Assembly (NCBI GenBank): GCA_900550055.1
Contig: URQU01000063.1
Coordinates: 1 to 9,268 of the forward strand
Source of the DNA: an uncultured Coriobacteriaceae bacterium
Lineage (GTDB): Bacteria > Actinomycetota > Coriobacteriia > Coriobacteriales > Eggerthellaceae
Direction: 5' to 3'
DNA: 9,268 nucleotides
Of the stretch, positions 1 to 6,288 are shown in pieces. The notes below the pieces were generated by a model. The model was given only the letters and a program-made list of their open reading frames with translations, had not been told where the DNA came from and did not search any database. Within the stretch, counting starts at the first letter, position 1; each line of letters starts with the position of its first letter. A program made the translations under genes and the position numbers.

Positions 1-528
1 GTGCGCCCGTTGGTGGTGGGACCGGGTTTGAAATCTGGTTTGAAACTGCACTTGAACAGCCCTACGGATTTCGGCGCCGATCGCGTTGCCGATTGCGTGG
101 CCGCCAAGCAGCTTTACGGATACCCGATCATCGTGGTTGATTTTGGAACCGCAACCACCCTTGAGGTGATCGACGATGCCGGCGCCGTGCAGGGCGGGCT
201 TATCGCGCCGGGCCTGCGTTTGGCTGCGCGGGCGGTGGCCGATGCTGCGGCCCAGCTTCCCGTCATCGGGTTGCATGCGCCCCGCAACGTCATCGGGAAG
301 TCGACGCGCGATGCCATGCAGGCGGGCATCGTCATCGGCGAGGTTGCCCGTATCGATGGCCTGATCCAGGCGGTATGGGACGAACTCGGGTACGAGACGC
401 GCGTCGTCGCCACCGGCGATGACGCCCAGGCAATGGCCGGGCTCTCCCGACGCATCGAGATTGCCGACGATCGGCTCACGCTCAAAGGGCTGATCATGCT
501 GTATGAGAAGAATAGGAAAGCAAGGTAG
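1..528 (+). CDS. coaX: Type III pantothenate kinase, 5'-truncated
   Basis: This enzyme phosphorylates pantothenate with ATP in the first committed step of coenzyme A synthesis, in the cytosol. The visible 175 residues carry the CoaX signatures: GADR at 25-28, whose Asp27 matches the family's catalytic base; DFGTATT at 47-53 with the second conserved Asp47; a GGLIAPGL block at 65-72; and IGKSTRDAMQAG at 98-109. The family is usually about 255-260 residues long, so roughly 80 N-terminal codons, including the first phosphate-binding Asp motif, lie left of the window. The GTG at base 1 is therefore just an internal valine codon. The gene stops with TAG and is followed by a strong terminator, so it ends its transcription unit. 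I am confident of the family. The missing N-terminus cannot be judged. Confidence 0.93.
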   Translation: MRPLVVGPGLKSGLKLHLNSPTDFGADRVADCVAAKQLYGYPIIVVDFGTATTLEVIDDAGAVQGGLIAPGLRLAARAVADAAAQLPVIGLHAPRNVIGKSTRDAMQAGIVIGEVARIDGLIQAVWDELGYETRVVATGDDAQAMAGLSRRIEIADDRLTLKGLIMLYEKNRKAR

Positions 529-595
529 GGGATACCCCGTATCGCGTTCGCGCAATGTGGAACTAAGCGACTCGTATCGGTAACTTCACTTTGCC

Positions 596-620
596 AGCCC
601 GGCGTTTGCCGGGCTATTTT
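596..620 (+). terminator. Rho-independent terminator after coaX
   Basis: A perfect 8-bp stem (AGCCCGGC at 596-603 and GCCGGGCT at 608-615) encloses a GTTT loop and is followed by ATTTT. It lies 67 bp past the coaX stop. It should separate coaX from the exporter gene, which would then need its own promoter. Confidence 0.85.
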
Positions 621-650
621 CGCGATTCGGATTAGCCTCATGTAACAATG

Positions 651-679
651 TTGCGGATACTATAGTTTGCCCTGGTTAT
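651..679 (+). promoter_or_regulatory. Possible promoter for the CydDC-like gene (weak)
   Basis: Downstream of the coaX terminator there is a locally AT-richer stretch with TTGCGG at 651-656 and, after 17 bp, GGTTAT at 674-679. Each hexamer matches only three of six sigma-70 consensus positions. TACTAT (658-663) and TATAGT (661-666) are better -10 look-alikes but have no -35 at normal spacing. A promoter is expected here because the preceding gene is terminated, but the exact position is a guess. Confidence 0.3.
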
Positions 680-691
680 CAAAGTGTCTCT

Positions 692-703
692 AATGGTACC
701 ATT
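692..703. repeat. 12-bp perfect palindrome in exporter leader
   Basis: AATGGTACCATT is a perfect palindrome between the candidate promoter and the preferred exporter start. It could be an operator for a dimeric repressor. A 12-bp palindrome is expected about twice by chance in a window this size, so only its position makes it interesting. Confidence 0.35.
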
Positions 704-761
704 CGACTGTTTGAATCAAGGCGGATGCAGAGGCCGAAGCCGCGCCGTCTTTTGGAATCGA

Positions 762-766
762 AAGGA
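762..766 (+). promoter_or_regulatory. Ribosome binding site deciding the exporter start
   Basis: AAGGA at 762-766 sits 10 bases upstream of GTG at 777. The in-frame GTG at 684 has no comparable Shine-Dalgarno sequence. This site therefore favours the start at 777. Confidence 0.65.
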
Positions 767-776
767 AACCAGCTCC

Positions 777-3700
777 GTGTTCAATAAACGGTTGATATCG
801 ATGGTGCCGCAGGCTTTGAGGTATATCGCACGCAACGTGGCGGCGCAATGGGTGGCGCTCGTTGCGAACATCGTCCTTATGCTTCTTATCGGCTTGTTCC
901 TCCAGCGGCTGTTCGACGGCGCCGCCGTCGATGGCTGGGTTGCGATGCTTGCGTGCGCTGGCGTTGCCGTCATCGCGGTGCGCATGGTGTGCTTGACCTT
1001 CGCGCAGCGCATGGGGGTTGCTGCGGCGATGACCGCGAAACGCTCGGTTCGCAGGCAGGTGTATGACAAGCTGGTGCGAATGGGCCCCGGCTATTCCGAG
1101 CAAATCGCCACAAGCGAGGCCGTTCAGGTAAGCGTCGAGGGTTGCGAGCAGCTGGAAAGCTATTTCGGGCAATATCTTCCGCAGCTGTTCTATGCCGTGT
1201 TGGCACCGCTTACGGTGTTCGCGTTCCTGGCGCCGCTTTGCCTGCCTGCCGCCATCGCCCTGTTGGTTTGCGTGCCGCTGATCCCGATCTCCATCGTTGC
1301 GGTGCAGAAGATCGCCAAGCGCGTCATGGGCAGGTATTGGGGAGCCTACACCGATCTTGGCGGCGCGTTCCTTGAGAACCTGCAGGGTTTGACCACCTTG
1401 AAGATCTATCAGGCCGACGAGGCGTGCCATCGTAAGATGAACGAGCAGGCTGAGACCTTCCGCCGAGCCACGATGCGCCTGCTCACCATGCAGCTCAACT
1501 CCATCACCGTGATGGACGTGTTCGCCTTCGGCGGCGCGGCTGCGGGCATCATCGCGGCAATGGTGCAGTTCGCTAACGGCCAAGTCCCCTTCTATGCGGC
1601 GTTTTGCGTGGTGTTCCTGTCGGCGGAGTTCTTTATCCCCATGCGTACGCTGGGGTCGTTTTTCCATACGGCCATGAATGGCATGGCGGTTGCCGAGAAG
1701 ATGTTCGCCATCCTGGATGCGCCCGAGCCCGAGCAGGGGACGCGCAGCGTCGATCCCGAGCATGCGGGAATCGTCGTGCGCGATGTCGTGTATTCCTATG
1801 ACGGGCAGCGCACGGTGCTCGACCATGTCGATTTCGCCGCCCCCGCTGGAAGCTTCACCGGCATCGTGGGCGAGAGCGGTTCGGGCAAATCAACGTTGGC
1901 CGGCATTTTGTGCGGGCGCAATCTAGGATTTACGGGCGACGTGGAGATCGGCGGCGTGCCGCTTGGGCAGGTTTCCCGCGAAAACATGGCGCAAACGGTC
2001 ACCGTCGTCCCGTTCTCGAGCTACCTGTTCTCCGGAACGGTGCGTTCGAACCTGCTGATGGCGCGCCCCGAGGCAACCGACGACGAGCTTTGGGACGTTT
2101 TGAGCCGTTGCCGAATCGACGGGTTCGTTCGCGCATCCGGCGGGCTTGATGCGCCCGTGTCCGAGCAGGGCGGCAACTTCTCCGGCGGTCAACGCCAGCG
2201 TTTGGCGCTTGCCCGCGCGCTTTTGCACGATACCCCCATCTACATCTTCGACGAGGCGACGTCGAACGTGGATGCGGACAGCGAACAGGCCATCATCGGC
2301 GTTATCCACGAGCTGGCGAAAAGCCGCACCGTCATCATGATCTCGCACCGCTTGGCGTCCGTTGCCGAAGCCGACCGCATCTTCGTGCTGGCGAATGGAC
2401 GCGTGGCCGAGAGCGGCTCACACGAGCAGCTGTGCGGCGCCTGTGGGGCGTACGCGAAGCTGTGGGGGCAGCAGATGGAGCTCGAGGCGTTCGCGTCGCG
2501 GGCCGAGCAGCGTGCGGCTAACGTTGGCGAAGCCGATGATGCGCCGTGCGTGGGAACCGAAGCTGCGGGTGCGGATACCAGCGCGCCTCAGACGCGCCGG
2601 TCCAATATCTCGATCATGTGCCGCATGGTGAAGCTTGTCAAACCGCTCGTGCCGGTCATGGTCGCAGCGGTCGCCTTGGGCGTCGTCGGCTTCTTGTGCG
2701 CCATCTTCCTTACGGTGGGCGCAACTTTGGCGATCACGGGAATCGCCGGCTTCGAGCCGGCGCTTGGTTTGGGTGCGGGCATCGCGATGGTCGTCGCCTG
2801 CGGCCTTTTGCGCGGCCCCTTGCATTATGGCGAGCAGATGTGCAACCACTATCTGGCGTTTCGCATCTTGGCCCTTGTACGCGACCGCGTGTTTGGCAAG
2901 CTGCGCACGCTTGCCCCGGCGAAGCTCGAGGGCCGCAGCAAAGGCGATTTGGTTTCGCTTGTCACCTCGGACGTCGAGCTGCTCGAGGTGTTCTACGCGC
3001 ATACCGTCTCCCCGGTGCTCATCGCCGTGCTGGTCTGCGCCGTCATGATCGCCTTCATCGGCAGCATCTGCTGGCAGCTGGCCATTGCCGCGTTTGCGGC
3101 GTATGCCCTGGTCGGCGTGGTGGCGCCATGGGCTGCCTCGCGTGCGGCGGGAGATAGCGGCAGGGAGCTGCGCGATGCCCTTGGCGGAATGAACTCGTTC
3201 GTGCTCGACAGCTTGCGCGGTTTGCGCGAAACGCTGCAGTTCGGGCAAGCGCATGTGCGGGCCGAGCAGCTTGATGCCCGCATGGATGCGCTGTCGAAGG
3301 TGGAAGATCGCCTGAAGGGCCGTGCGGCGCGCAGCATGGCGGCGGCGAACGGTTTGGTGCTCGGGCTTGATGTGGCCATGGTGGCGCTTGCCGCAACGCT
3401 TTGCGCACAGGGCGCGATCGATGCCGGGCAGGCTTTTGCGTGCGTGGCGGCGCTCATGTCCTCCTTCGGTCCGGTGATCGCGGTTGCGAACCTAGGAAGC
3501 GGCTTGCAGCAGACGCTTGCGAGCGGCGCGCGCGTCCTCGACCTGCTCGACGAGCAGCCGCAGACCGAGGATGTAGTCGACGGTTGCGACTTGGAAGCGT
3601 TCTCGGGCGCAGGTGCCGAGCACGTAGATTTCTCGTACGGCGCAAGCCCGGTTCTCAAGGACGTGTCCCTTGAGGTGGCGCCGGGCTCGATCGTGCATTT

Positions 3701-4250
3701 GGCGGGCAGGAGCGGTTCGGGAAAATCGACGCTTTGCAAGCTGTTCATGCGGTTCTGGGACCCCGGCGACGGCAGCATACGCATATCCGGGCAGGATATC
3801 CGCGATGTGAACACCGGAAGCCTGCGCAACATAGAAGGCTACATGACGCAAGAGACGCACCTGTTCTCCGGCACGGTGGGGGACAACATCGCGCTTGCCA
3901 AGCCCGATGCTACCCCCAATGAGCTTGCCGAGGCTTGTAGGAAGGCGGCTTTGACCGGCTTGATCGAGCGTCTGCCGCAGGGGTTGGACACGCCGGTCGG
4001 CGAATTGGGCGACACCTTGTCGGGCGGCGAGCGCCAGCGCATCGGGCTTGCGCGCATGTTTTTGCACGATGCCCCGTTCGTGCTGCTCGACGAGCCCACC
4101 AGCAACCTTGATAGCCTCAACGAGGCGGCGGTGCTGCGAGCGTTGCTCGAAGCCCGACAGGGCAAAACGGTTGTGCTGGTAAGCCATCGAGCCTCCACCG
4201 CGGCTATTTGCGATGCCTCATACACCGTCGAGCGCGGAAGGTTGTCGTAA
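777..4250 (+). CDS. Fused CydD-CydC-type ABC exporter (TMD-NBD-TMD-NBD)
   Basis: This is a full ABC exporter in one chain of 1157 residues, counted from GTG 777. The start was chosen for the AAGGA site and because the protein then begins MFNKRLIS, which resembles the family N-terminus; the frame stays open up to GTG 684. The first membrane domain has about six helices (near 24-44, 54-73, 134-154, 156-177, 244-265, 271-288) and a CydD-like RTLGSFFHTAMNGM block near 290. NBD1 has Walker A GESGSGKST (365-373), signature FSGGQ (468-472), Walker B Asp492-Glu493 and H-loop His524. A linker (about 568-620) leads to a second six-helix domain with a CydC-like LLEVFYAHTVSP block near 736-747. NBD2 has Walker A 977-985, Q-loop Gln1025, LSGGE (1081-1085), Asp1105-Glu1106 and His1137. 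Oddly, the NBD1 Q-loop position is Phe413. CydDC exports cysteine or glutathione for cytochrome bd and c assembly. The substrate here is inferred; a drug or peptide exporter is possible. Confidence 0.85.
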   Translation: MFNKRLISMVPQALRYIARNVAAQWVALVANIVLMLLIGLFLQRLFDGAAVDGWVAMLACAGVAVIAVRMVCLTFAQRMGVAAAMTAKRSVRRQVYDKLVRMGPGYSEQIATSEAVQVSVEGCEQLESYFGQYLPQLFYAVLAPLTVFAFLAPLCLPAAIALLVCVPLIPISIVAVQKIAKRVMGRYWGAYTDLGGAFLENLQGLTTLKIYQADEACHRKMNEQAETFRRATMRLLTMQLNSITVMDVFAFGGAAAGIIAAMVQFANGQVPFYAAFCVVFLSAEFFIPMRTLGSFFHTAMNGMAVAEKMFAILDAPEPEQGTRSVDPEHAGIVVRDVVYSYDGQRTVLDHVDFAAPAGSFTGIVGESGSGKSTLAGILCGRNLGFTGDVEIGGVPLGQVSRENMAQTVTVVPFSSYLFSGTVRSNLLMARPEATDDELWDVLSRCRIDGFVRASGGLDAPVSEQGGNFSGGQRQRLALARALLHDTPIYIFDEATSNVDADSEQAIIGVIHELAKSRTVIMISHRLASVAEADRIFVLANGRVAESGSHEQLCGACGAYAKLWGQQMELEAFASRAEQRAANVGEADDAPCVGTEAAGADTSAPQTRRSNISIMCRMVKLVKPLVPVMVAAVALGVVGFLCAIFLTVGATLAITGIAGFEPALGLGAGIAMVVACGLLRGPLHYGEQMCNHYLAFRILALVRDRVFGKLRTLAPAKLEGRSKGDLVSLVTSDVELLEVFYAHTVSPVLIAVLVCAVMIAFIGSICWQLAIAAFAAYALVGVVAPWAASRAAGDSGRELRDALGGMNSFVLDSLRGLRETLQFGQAHVRAEQLDARMDALSKVEDRLKGRAARSMAAANGLVLGLDVAMVALAATLCAQGAIDAGQAFACVAALMSSFGPVIAVANLGSGLQQTLASGARVLDLLDEQPQTEDVVDGCDLEAFSGAGAEHVDFSYGASPVLKDVSLEVAPGSIVHLAGRSGSGKSTLCKLFMRFWDPGDGSIRISGQDIRDVNTGSLRNIEGYMTQETHLFSGTVGDNIALAKPDATPNELAEACRKAALTGLIERLPQGLDTPVGELGDTLSGGERQRIGLARMFLHDAPFVLLDEPTSNLDSLNEAAVLRALLEARQGKTVVLVSHRASTAAICDASYTVERGRLS

Positions 4251-4280
4251 CCGGCCGCTTTTGCAAACCATATGAAAAGG

Positions 4281-4309
4281 GAAGGCCGCAGCTGCGAGCT
4301 GCGGCCTTC
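4281..4309. terminator. Bidirectional terminator between convergent genes
   Basis: A perfect 13-bp stem (4281-4293 with 4297-4309) closes a 3-base GCG loop. On the plus strand it is followed by TTGTG. On the minus strand it is followed by CCCTTTT, the better U-tract. It lies 30 bp after the exporter stop and 20 bp after the yfcE stop, so it probably ends both converging units. Confidence 0.85.
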
Positions 4310-4329
4310 TTGTGCCTGATGCCGTCCTG

Positions 4330-4878
4330 CTATTCCCAGCTTGCTTCCTGCAGGGTTTCGCCGTTAAGCGATTTTAAGGCGAACGCGCCGTTTTCGTAAA
4401 CGGCGTAGCTGGCGGCGCCGTCCTTGGGGATGGAGGTGCTACCCGGGTTCACGAACATCACGCCGTCGGCAAGTTCGAGCCGCTTGATGTGCGTGTGCCC
4501 CGTCAGCAATGCGCTTCCGTTCGGCAGCGCAGGCGGCTTGTCGGGTGAGTTGCCCGCAAGGTGGCCATGGCTCAGATGCAGCAGATGCCCATCGGCCCAT
4601 ACTTGGGAAAAATCGCTCAAGCAGGGGAAATCGAGCACCATCTGATCGACCTCCGCGTCGCAATTTCCCCGTACGGCGATAACGCGCTCTGCCATGTCGT
4701 TGAGGATGGCGAGCACCTCTTTGGGCGCATAGCCCTCGGGCAGGTCGTTTCGCGGGCCATGGTAGAGCAAGTCGCCGAGCAGCAGCACGCGGTCGGGGGC
4801 TTCCTCGTCGATGCGCTGGCTTAAAGTGCGCACGGCCGGCGCCGCTCCATGCAGGTCGGATGCGATGACGAACTTCAT
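4330..4878 (-). CDS. yfcE: YfcE-family metallophosphodiesterase
   Basis: This is a 182-residue calcineurin-like phosphoesterase whose whole length matches E. coli YfcE, a metal-dependent (typically Mn) phosphodiesterase known mainly from artificial substrates. All metal-site motifs are visible: DLH at 8-10, GDLLYHGPRN at 35-44 with Asp36, GNCD at 71-74 with Asn72, HGH at 104-106 and GHTH at 127-130. The YfcE hallmarks LPEGYAP (46-52) and NPGSTSIPK (144-152) are also present. It starts with ATG overlapping the dgt stop as ATGA, behind AAGGAG at 6-base spacing, so it is second in a two-gene unit and probably translationally coupled. Pairing with a dNTPase suggests a role in nucleotide or phosphoester clean-up, but the physiological substrate is unknown and this is inference. 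Confidence 0.93.
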   Translation of the reverse strand: MKFVIASDLHGAAPAVRTLSQRIDEEAPDRVLLLGDLLYHGPRNDLPEGYAPKEVLAILNDMAERVIAVRGNCDAEVDQMVLDFPCLSDFSQVWADGHLLHLSHGHLAGNSPDKPPALPNGSALLTGHTHIKRLELADGVMFVNPGSTSIPKDGAASYAVYENGAFALKSLNGETLQEASWE

Positions 4879-6119
4879 TGGTCACTCCTTTTCGATCGGG
4901 GAAGGTCGGCGCAGTAGCCTCGCGCCAGGATGTGTTTGCCGCTGTCGGGGAACAGATATCGGTACAGCTCCATGAAATAGCGATCGGTCATGGATGCCAT
5001 GTAGTCCACTACTACCTGATTGCGGTCGGTATGCGCGAGGTAGCCCTCAACGGTGATGCTGCGCGATTTCGCCGCCAGCTGCTTGGCGTGGTGCAACACA
5101 ACCGGTGACCGCTCGTCACCGGTTGTGAGGTCGGTCAAAAGCCTGTCGTACATGTCCTCGAACATCTCGCCGACGGCGTTTCCGCTTCCGGCGCGCCATC
5201 CTTCGCAATCGTAGATGCGCTCGTAGTTCTGCTGTTTTGCACGTTTGACGTCCTCGAACACTTCACGGCTCATGCGGATGTCGCCCTGCCCGAAGCTGTG
5301 GTTGACCACGTCGACGGTGATGTTGTTGATGATGCGTGCGTTATCGCGCCCGATGACGTTGGTCTCGAAGCCGTCAAGGGATGGCAGCACGCCCATGGCG
5401 ATGGCATCGTCGCGGTCTTTGCCCAGATAGGCGATCATGTCGGCCAGGCGGACCACGCATCCTTCGAGGGTGGAGGGTCGCAGGCGCTTGATGGCGGAAT
5501 CGTCGAGCGCGCATTCCTCGACCAGTCCATCAAGCTGCGCGAACGTTTCCGTGTCGCCTTGGCGAAGCACCTGCTGGGCGAATTCGCCGTTGTGGCACAG
5601 CGCACCGTCAAGCACCTGCAGGCTGATGTTGCGGGGATAGAGGCGGTCCATCACCCGCACGGAATGCACGTTGTGGTGAAAGCAGCGCCCCGTGCGGCTT
5701 TGCAGGCACTTCGACAGGAACTTCTCCCCGGCATGGCCGAACGGCGTGTGCCCCAGGTCATGACCGAGCGCGATGGCCTCGATGAGCTGGCAGTTCAATC
5801 CCAGCAGCCGGCCGATGTTGCGCGCGATGCGCCCCACCAGCTGCACGTGCAGCCCGCGACGGCAGATATCGTCGTCCTCCACCAGGCTGAACACCTGCGT
5901 TTTGCCCGCGTAGCGGTTATAAGCGGGGATGTTCATGATCTTGTCGATGTCGCGCGAGAACGCCGGGCGCGACAGCGTGGCCGCATCGTGGGGGTTGTCC
6001 TCACGTCGGAGCACGCCCTCGTCGGGGAAGCTGTGCGGATGCATTCGTCCGCAGCGCAGGTTCTCGGCTACGGCTTGTTTCACTTCGGGGTCAAGTTGCA
6101 GGTATGCGGGCTCGCTCAC
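4875..6119 (-). CDS. dgt: dGTPase-like HD-domain dNTP triphosphohydrolase
   Basis: The Dgt family cleaves dNTPs to a deoxynucleoside and triphosphate, adjusting the cytosolic dNTP pool. Counting from GTG 6119 the protein has 414 residues. The front carries SRDIDKIMN and a YAGKTQVF block (about 55-77), the usual Dgt entry motif. The HD metal site is His91, His120-Asp121 in GHDLGHTPFGHAGE, and Asp227 in RLADMIAYLGKDRDDA. His148-His149 are likely catalytic-site histidines. The start was chosen because AAGGAAG lies directly before GTG 6119, while the in-frame ATG at 6137 (six codons longer) has no ribosome binding site. The gene heads the dgt-yfcE unit and is divergent from dnaG. A perfect 13-bp inverted repeat lies within codons about 332-342. 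Which dNTP is preferred, and any defence role, cannot be read from the sequence. The context looks housekeeping. Confidence 0.9.
   Translation of the reverse strand: MSEPAYLQLDPEVKQAVAENLRCGRMHPHSFPDEGVLRREDNPHDAATLSRPAFSRDIDKIMNIPAYNRYAGKTQVFSLVEDDDICRRGLHVQLVGRIARNIGRLLGLNCQLIEAIALGHDLGHTPFGHAGEKFLSKCLQSRTGRCFHHNVHSVRVMDRLYPRNISLQVLDGALCHNGEFAQQVLRQGDTETFAQLDGLVEECALDDSAIKRLRPSTLEGCVVRLADMIAYLGKDRDDAIAMGVLPSLDGFETNVIGRDNARIINNITVDVVNHSFGQGDIRMSREVFEDVKRAKQQNYERIYDCEGWRAGSGNAVGEMFEDMYDRLLTDLTTGDERSPVVLHHAKQLAAKSRSITVEGYLAHTDRNQVVVDYMASMTDRYFMELYRYLFPDSGKHILARGYCADLPRSKRSDQ
4885..4890 (-). promoter_or_regulatory. Strong Shine-Dalgarno for yfcE inside dgt
   Basis: AAGGAG on the minus strand lies six bases before the yfcE ATG and within the last codons of dgt. 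With the ATGA overlap it supports both independent initiation and coupled re-initiation. Confidence 0.85.
5097..5127. repeat. Perfect 13-bp inverted repeat inside dgt
   Basis: CACAACCGGTGAC (5097-5109) and GTCACCGGTTGTG (5115-5127) are exact reverse complements around a CGCTC loop. The dgt or antisense transcript would form a very stable hairpin. Neither strand has a following T-run, so it is not an ordinary terminator. The reading frame stays intact and encodes TTGDERSPVV. Confidence 0.9.
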
Positions 6120-6123
6120 GGCG

Positions 6124-6130
6124 CTTCCTT
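6124..6130 (-). promoter_or_regulatory. Ribosome binding site deciding the dgt start
   Basis: AAGGAAG on the minus strand lies four bases before GTG 6119. Its AGGA core is six bases away. It sits inside the longer version of the open frame, which argues against ATG 6137 as the start. Confidence 0.75.
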
Positions 6131-6156
6131 TCCGCATGTCGAGATGTTACGCGCTT

Positions 6157-6186
6157 ATTGTATCGCACGTGCCGCTCATACGGGAA
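6157..6186 (-). promoter_or_regulatory. Candidate dgt promoter
   Basis: On the minus strand TACAAT (6162 down to 6157) matches the sigma-70 -10 box at five of six positions. TTCCCG, 18 bp upstream (6186-6181), is a weak -35 that matches at three of six. It lies about 40 bp before the dgt start, with no gene between. Confidence 0.5.
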
Positions 6187-6199
6187 CATAGGTTCTATG
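6187..6199. repeat. Inverted repeat between divergent promoters
   Basis: CATAG, a GTT spacer and CTATG form a perfect 5-3-5 inverted repeat just upstream of the dnaG -10 candidate and next to the dgt -35 candidate. It could bind a dimeric regulator of both genes. It is short enough to occur by chance. Confidence 0.3.
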
Positions 6200-6202
6200 C
6201 GG

Positions 6203-6208
6203 TATACT
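6203..6208 (+). promoter_or_regulatory. Candidate dnaG -10 box
   Basis: TATACT matches TATAAT at five of six positions and lies 81 bp before the dnaG ATG. No clear TTGACA-like -35 occurs at 16-18 bp spacing, so this is a partial promoter call. Confidence 0.45.
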
Positions 6209-6226
6209 TTACCTGAAAAGCAAAGC

Positions 6227-6245
6227 GGCCCGCCTTCGCGCGGCC
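6227..6245 (+). other. Hairpin in the dnaG 5' untranslated region
   Basis: GGCCCGC (6227-6233), a CTTC loop and GCG-C-GGCC (6238-6245) pair as seven base pairs with one bulged C. It lies between the candidate promoter and the weak dnaG ribosome binding site. No function can be assigned. Confidence 0.4.
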
Positions 6246-6288
6246 GGCATCAGGCATACAGGCACAAGGCGGGGGTTCGGTCACATTC

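Noticed and set aside
715..795. Short Ala/Glu-rich peptide on the plus strand, possibly the tail of a lost gene
   Set aside because: It is about 26 codons long with no start codon and no recognisable homology. Part of it is the ribosome binding site region of the exporter.
690..1826. Minus-strand open frame of 378 codons antisense to the exporter
   Set aside because: It has low-complexity, Arg/His-rich composition and lies opposite a well-supported membrane domain. Only its last part, opposite the leader, has the YfcE-like nine residues, which are reported separately.
2744..2762. 8-bp perfect inverted repeat with TCG loop in the exporter gene
   Set aside because: About one such 8-bp stem with a small loop is expected by chance in this length, more at high GC. 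It has no terminator features.
4875..6119. dgt-yfcE as an anti-phage dNTP-depletion system
   Set aside because: Some dNTPases act in phage defence, but here the neighbours are all housekeeping genes, the Dgt motifs are ordinary and no sensor or toxin partner is present.
5298..6191. Plus-strand open frame of 297 codons opposite dgt
   Set aside because: It is a complement of a conserved HD-domain gene, with no motif and no plausible ribosome binding site.
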